NCBI RefSeq assembly: GCF_946478785.1 | Contig: NZ_CAMLDD010000007.1 | Coordinates: 1 to 64,000, forward strand | Length of the DNA: 64,000 nt | Source: an uncultured Flavobacterium sp. | GTDB lineage: Bacteria; Bacteroidota; Bacteroidia; Flavobacteriales; Flavobacteriaceae | Direction: 5' to 3' | In this document: in pieces, positions 61,104 through 64,000 of the stretch | Layout: each line of letters opens with the position of its first letter | How positions within the stretch are numbered: the first letter of the stretch is position 1 | The notes under the pieces: model-generated | Seen by the model: only the letters and a program-made list of their open reading frames with translations | What the model was told of the DNA's origin: nothing | Databases searched by the model: none | Made by a program: the position numbers and the translations under genes

Positions 61104-63296
61104 TTAATTTGCTACCTCACTAATAAATTTAATTCTCATTAGGCGTAACTCATCAATATCGTATTCACCATCGAATTCTTTAAGTGCATCTTCGATTTTA
61201 TCAGACTCTGATTCCATGAAATAATCGTGAATTTCCTCCTGCTGATCATCATCGAGCATATCATCAACCCAATATTTGATGTTTAATTTGGTTCCGGCAT
61301 ATACGATCATTTCCATTTCTTTGATGAGGGCATCCATAGAAAGGCCTTTTGCGGAAGCAATGTCATTTAGAGGCAGTTTTCGATCGATATTTTGAATAAT
61401 ATATAATTTATTAGCTGAATTGACACCCGTAGATTTAACCACTAAATCATCAGGGCGAATAATGTCATTATCCTCAACATAACGACTTATTAAAGTAATA
61501 AAATCGTTACCATATTTCTTGGCTTTTCCTTCACCAACTCCGTGAATATTATATAATTCTGTTAAAGTGACAGGATATTTTAAAGCCATATCTTCAAGTG
61601 AAGGATCCTGAAAAACTACAAAAGGAGGCACCCCTAGTTTTTTGGCTACTTTTTTACGCAATTCTCGCAACATACCCATTAAAACTTCATCAGCGGTTCC
61701 TGATGATTTTGCAGCTGTAACAATTGCTTCATCTTCAGATTCGTTATATTCATGATCTTCTGACATCATAAACGAAACTGGTTCATTAATAAAATCCAAT
61801 CCCTTTTTCGTGATTTTAACAACACCGTAAGTTTCAATATCCTTAGATAAATATCCTGCTACAAGAACTTGCCGAAGCAGGGCCATCCAGTATTTCTCGT
61901 CATGATCAGATCCTGAACCAAAAAAAGACTGCGTATCCGTTTTATGTGCCTTAATGACTGCATTTATACGTCCTATTAAAGTATATACAATCTCCTTTGA
62001 CTTATATATATGTTTGGTATCACGAACAATTTCCAACAATTTAACAACCTGATCTTTGGCTTCAATTTTGTTTTTAGGATTACGAACGTTGTCGTCCATA
62101 TCAGCTCCGTCACCATCATCCGGAAATTCTTCACCAAAATAATGCAATAGAAACTTTCTTCTTGACATTGAGGTTTCGGCGTAAGCCACAACTTCCTGTA
62201 ATAAGGCAAAACCAATTTCCTGTTCAGCAACTGGTTTTCCAGACATAAATTTCTCCAGCTTTTCTACATCTTTATAAGAGTAGTATGCCAGACAATGCCC
62301 TTCTCCTCCATCACGACCGGCACGGCCAGTTTCCTGATAATAACTTTCAAGTGATTTTGGAATATCATGATGAATTACAAAACGAACATCTGGTTTGTCG
62401 ATTCCCATTCCGAAAGCAATAGTTGCCACCACCACATCAACATCTTCCATCAAGAACATATCCTGATGTTTGGCTCGGGTTTTAGCATCTAAACCTGCAT
62501 GATACGGAACAGCACTAATTCCGTTAACTTGTAAAACCTCAGCAATCGATTCAACTTTTTTACGGCTAAGACAGTAAATAATTCCGGATTTTCCTTTATG
62601 CTGTTTGATAAACCGAATAATATCCGATTCAATATTTTTAGTTTTAGTACGAACTTCGTAGTATAAGTTTGGTCTGTTGAATGATGCTTTAAAAGTATTC
62701 GCATCAGACATGTCCAGGTTTTTCAGAATGTCTTCCTGAACTTTGGGAGTTGCAGTTGCAGTAAGCCCAATAATTGGTACGTTACCTAATTGTTTGATGA
62801 TGTTTTTCAGATTTCGATATTCCGGTCTGAAATCATGCCCCCATTCTGAAATACAATGCGCTTCATCAATTGCTACAAATGAAATGGGTACACTTTGTAA
62901 AAAAGCAACATATTCTTCTTTTGTTAAAGATTCAGGTGCTACATACAAAAGCTTAGTCAGACCAGATGTGATATCTGTTTTAACCTGGGCAATTTCGGTT
63001 TTTGTGAGAGAGGAATTCAGTACATGAGCGATTCCATTTTCAGAGGAAAGGCTCCTAATAGCGTCAACCTGATTTTTCATTAAAGCAATTAGAGGAGAAA
63101 CAACGATTGCTGTTCCGTCCTGAATTAAAGCTGGCAGTTGATAACAAAGAGATTTACCTCCTCCTGTAGGCATAATTACAAAAGTATTTTTTTTATTTAA
63201 AATACTGGTAATTACTTGTTCCTGCAAACCCTTAAATTGGCTAAAGCCGAAATACTTCTTTAATTCTTTATGTATTTCAATTTCGTTTGAATTCAT
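61104..63296 (-). CDS. recQ: ATP-dependent DNA helicase RecQ, lacking zinc cysteines
   Basis: This 730-residue superfamily 2 helicase unwinds DNA 3'-5'. Walker A is PTGGGKS (43-49), motif II is DEAH (144-147) with CISEWGHDF, and QETGRAGRDG is motif VI. The usual RecQ zinc site (a Cys before RRxxLLxYFGE and a CxxCxxC cluster after) is absent: Ser precedes RRKFLLHYFGEE and an Asp/Gly-rich DGDGADMDDN stands in the cluster's place. A winged helix follows (about 420-520) and an HRDC-type domain (about 530-610, LRKKVAKKLGVPPFVVFQDPSL). The C-terminal about 100 residues are acidic. Likely one of several RecQ paralogues. Confidence 0.93.
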   Translation of the reverse strand: MNSNEIEIHKELKKYFGFSQFKGLQEQVITSILNKKNTFVIMPTGGGKSLCYQLPALIQDGTAIVVSPLIALMKNQVDAIRSLSSENGIAHVLNSSLTKTEIAQVKTDITSGLTKLLYVAPESLTKEEYVAFLQSVPISFVAIDEAHCISEWGHDFRPEYRNLKNIIKQLGNVPIIGLTATATPKVQEDILKNLDMSDANTFKASFNRPNLYYEVRTKTKNIESDIIRFIKQHKGKSGIIYCLSRKKVESIAEVLQVNGISAVPYHAGLDAKTRAKHQDMFLMEDVDVVVATIAFGMGIDKPDVRFVIHHDIPKSLESYYQETGRAGRDGGEGHCLAYYSYKDVEKLEKFMSGKPVAEQEIGFALLQEVVAYAETSMSRRKFLLHYFGEEFPDDGDGADMDDNVRNPKNKIEAKDQVVKLLEIVRDTKHIYKSKEIVYTLIGRINAVIKAHKTDTQSFFGSGSDHDEKYWMALLRQVLVAGYLSKDIETYGVVKITKKGLDFINEPVSFMMSEDHEYNESEDEAIVTAAKSSGTADEVLMGMLRELRKKVAKKLGVPPFVVFQDPSLEDMALKYPVTLTELYNIHGVGEGKAKKYGNDFITLISRYVEDNDIIRPDDLVVKSTGVNSANKLYIIQNIDRKLPLNDIASAKGLSMDALIKEMEMIVYAGTKLNIKYWVDDMLDDDQQEEIHDYFMESESDKIEDALKEFDGEYDIDELRLMRIKFISEVAN

Positions 63297-63380
63297 TCTT
63301 TATATTAATGGTATTTTGTATAAATTTGCATCATAAAGATACGAATTTCTTTCACATTCACAAATTTTAACATTCCTGTT

Positions 63381-64000
63381 TTGATTACAAAAGAAAATAT
63401 TTTAGCTATCGCAAAAAAAACAATTCTCTCTGAAAGTGAAGCAATTACAAAGCTAATTGATTTTCTTGACGAAAATTTTTACGAAGCAACCCAACGCATT
63501 TACGAAACAAAAGGCCGATTAATTGTTACAGGGATTGGAAAAAGTGCCATCATTGCACAAAAAATGGTTGCCACATTCAACTCGACCGGAACACCTTCTA
63601 TGTTTCTTCACGCTTCTGAAGCCATACATGGAGATTTAGGAATGATACAAAATGAGGATATTATAATCTGTATTTCAAAAAGCGGGAACAGTCCTGAAAT
63701 CAAAGCCTTGGTACCTTTATTGAAACGTTTTGGAAATATTTTAATTGGAATAACAGGAAATATAACTTCGTTTTTAGCAAAAGGTTCTGATTACGTTTTA
63801 AACACTACTGTTGATATGGAAGCCTGTCCTATAAACCTGGCTCCTACAAATAGCACAACAGCACAACTTGTTATGGGCGACGCACTTGCAGTATGCCTTA
63901 TGGAAATGCGTGATTTTAAACCCGAAGATTTCGCAGTTTATCATCCAGGCGGAGCTTTAGGGAAAAAATTATTGCTTCGTGTAAAAGATATGATTGAGAA
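63381..64000 (+). CDS. kdsD: KpsF/GutQ-family sugar-phosphate isomerase (partial)
   Basis: This is an open frame that runs off the window end. The start appears to be TTG 63381 (LITKENILAIAKK), since no ATG lies upstream in frame, and a -7 box TAAATTTG lies at 63321-63328. The SIS domain has GIGKSAIIAQKMVATFNSTGTPS, HGDLGM and SKSGNSPE, and the later HPGGALGKK junction precedes a CBS pair expected beyond the window. Arabinose-5-phosphate isomerase feeds Kdo synthesis for lipopolysaccharide. It is divergent from recQ. Confidence 0.85.
   Translation, partial: MITKENILAIAKKTILSESEAITKLIDFLDENFYEATQRIYETKGRLIVTGIGKSAIIAQKMVATFNSTGTPSMFLHASEAIHGDLGMIQNEDIIICISKSGNSPEIKALVPLLKRFGNILIGITGNITSFLAKGSDYVLNTTVDMEACPINLAPTNSTTAQLVMGDALAVCLMEMRDFKPEDFAVYHPGGALGKKLLLRVKDMIE

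Noticed and set aside
1..64000. Prophage, insertion sequence, CRISPR or toxin-antitoxin modules
   Set aside because: No integrase, transposase, repeat-spacer array or small paired toxin genes recognised on either strand.

Overview
The window is AT-rich chromosomal DNA from a member of the Bacteroidota, most likely Flavobacterium or a close relative. The supporting signs are TANNTTTG -7 boxes with TTTG about 19 bp upstream (clearest before three tRNAs and ffh), TonB-dependent receptors with carboxypeptidase-like N-terminal domains, type IX secretion (T9SS) C-terminal domains, a HmuY-type lipoprotein, and Bacteroidota families such as DUF2723, DUF5777, DUF6607, DUF4173 and DUF2805. I see no phage, insertion sequence, CRISPR array or rRNA. 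It is a mostly housekeeping stretch with several accessory operons.

Layout. 0-10.5 kb: rluF; a three-gene LytTR signalling operon; a cluster of membrane proteins with a small winged-helix regulator and a doubly frameshifted pseudogene; and an ABC transporter operon carrying its own GntR/YtrA-type regulator, with a perfect palindrome in front. 10.5-15.6 kb: a GC-richer structured intergenic element, a CorA-type transporter, folD, ffh and a lipoprotein built of internal repeats. 15.8-23.4 kb: an ECF sigma factor, a FecR-type anti-sigma factor and a TonB receptor, followed on the same strand by six exported-protein genes (OB-fold, DUF5777, c-type cytochrome lipoprotein, YceI, ankyrin, DOMON with T9SS signal). 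This is the most system-like locus in the window. 23.5-29.1 kb: a T9SS cargo protein with a 93-residue tandem duplication, then a haem-uptake locus (TonB receptor and HmuY) divergent from a DUF6607 gene. 29.2-43.2 kb: argS with an unusual internal expansion, another TonB receptor, cutC, a KAS III (fabH-like), S9 and M61 peptidases and several small membrane or lipoproteins. 43.3-53.3 kb: tRNA-Gln, a DUF2723 glycosyltransferase-like protein, a NodB deacetylase, a thioredoxin-fold protein with no active-site cysteines, a phosphoesterase, polA and two identical tandem tRNA-Thr genes. 53.3-64 kb: manA, bcp, queD and idi; an exported MsrB/MsrA pair; a PL7-like protein with altered catalytic motifs and a LacI/cre-like operator upstream; an FAD oxidoreductase; a RecQ lacking the zinc cysteines; and the start of a KpsF/GutQ-type isomerase that runs off the end.

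How parts fit together. The 15.8-23.4 kb cluster looks like surface signalling (receptor to FecR to ECF sigma factor) driving an envelope redox or haem/lipid-binding set. The 26-29 kb locus is a haem acquisition pair with a shared divergent control region. Regulatory palindromes recur next to regulators: ACTTTG-N5-CAAAGT twice in the winged-helix cluster, GTGTACTA-N6-TAGTACAC before the ABC operon, and paired direct repeats before the LytTR operon.

All functional calls come from reading motifs by eye, and family names are from memory. No database search was run.
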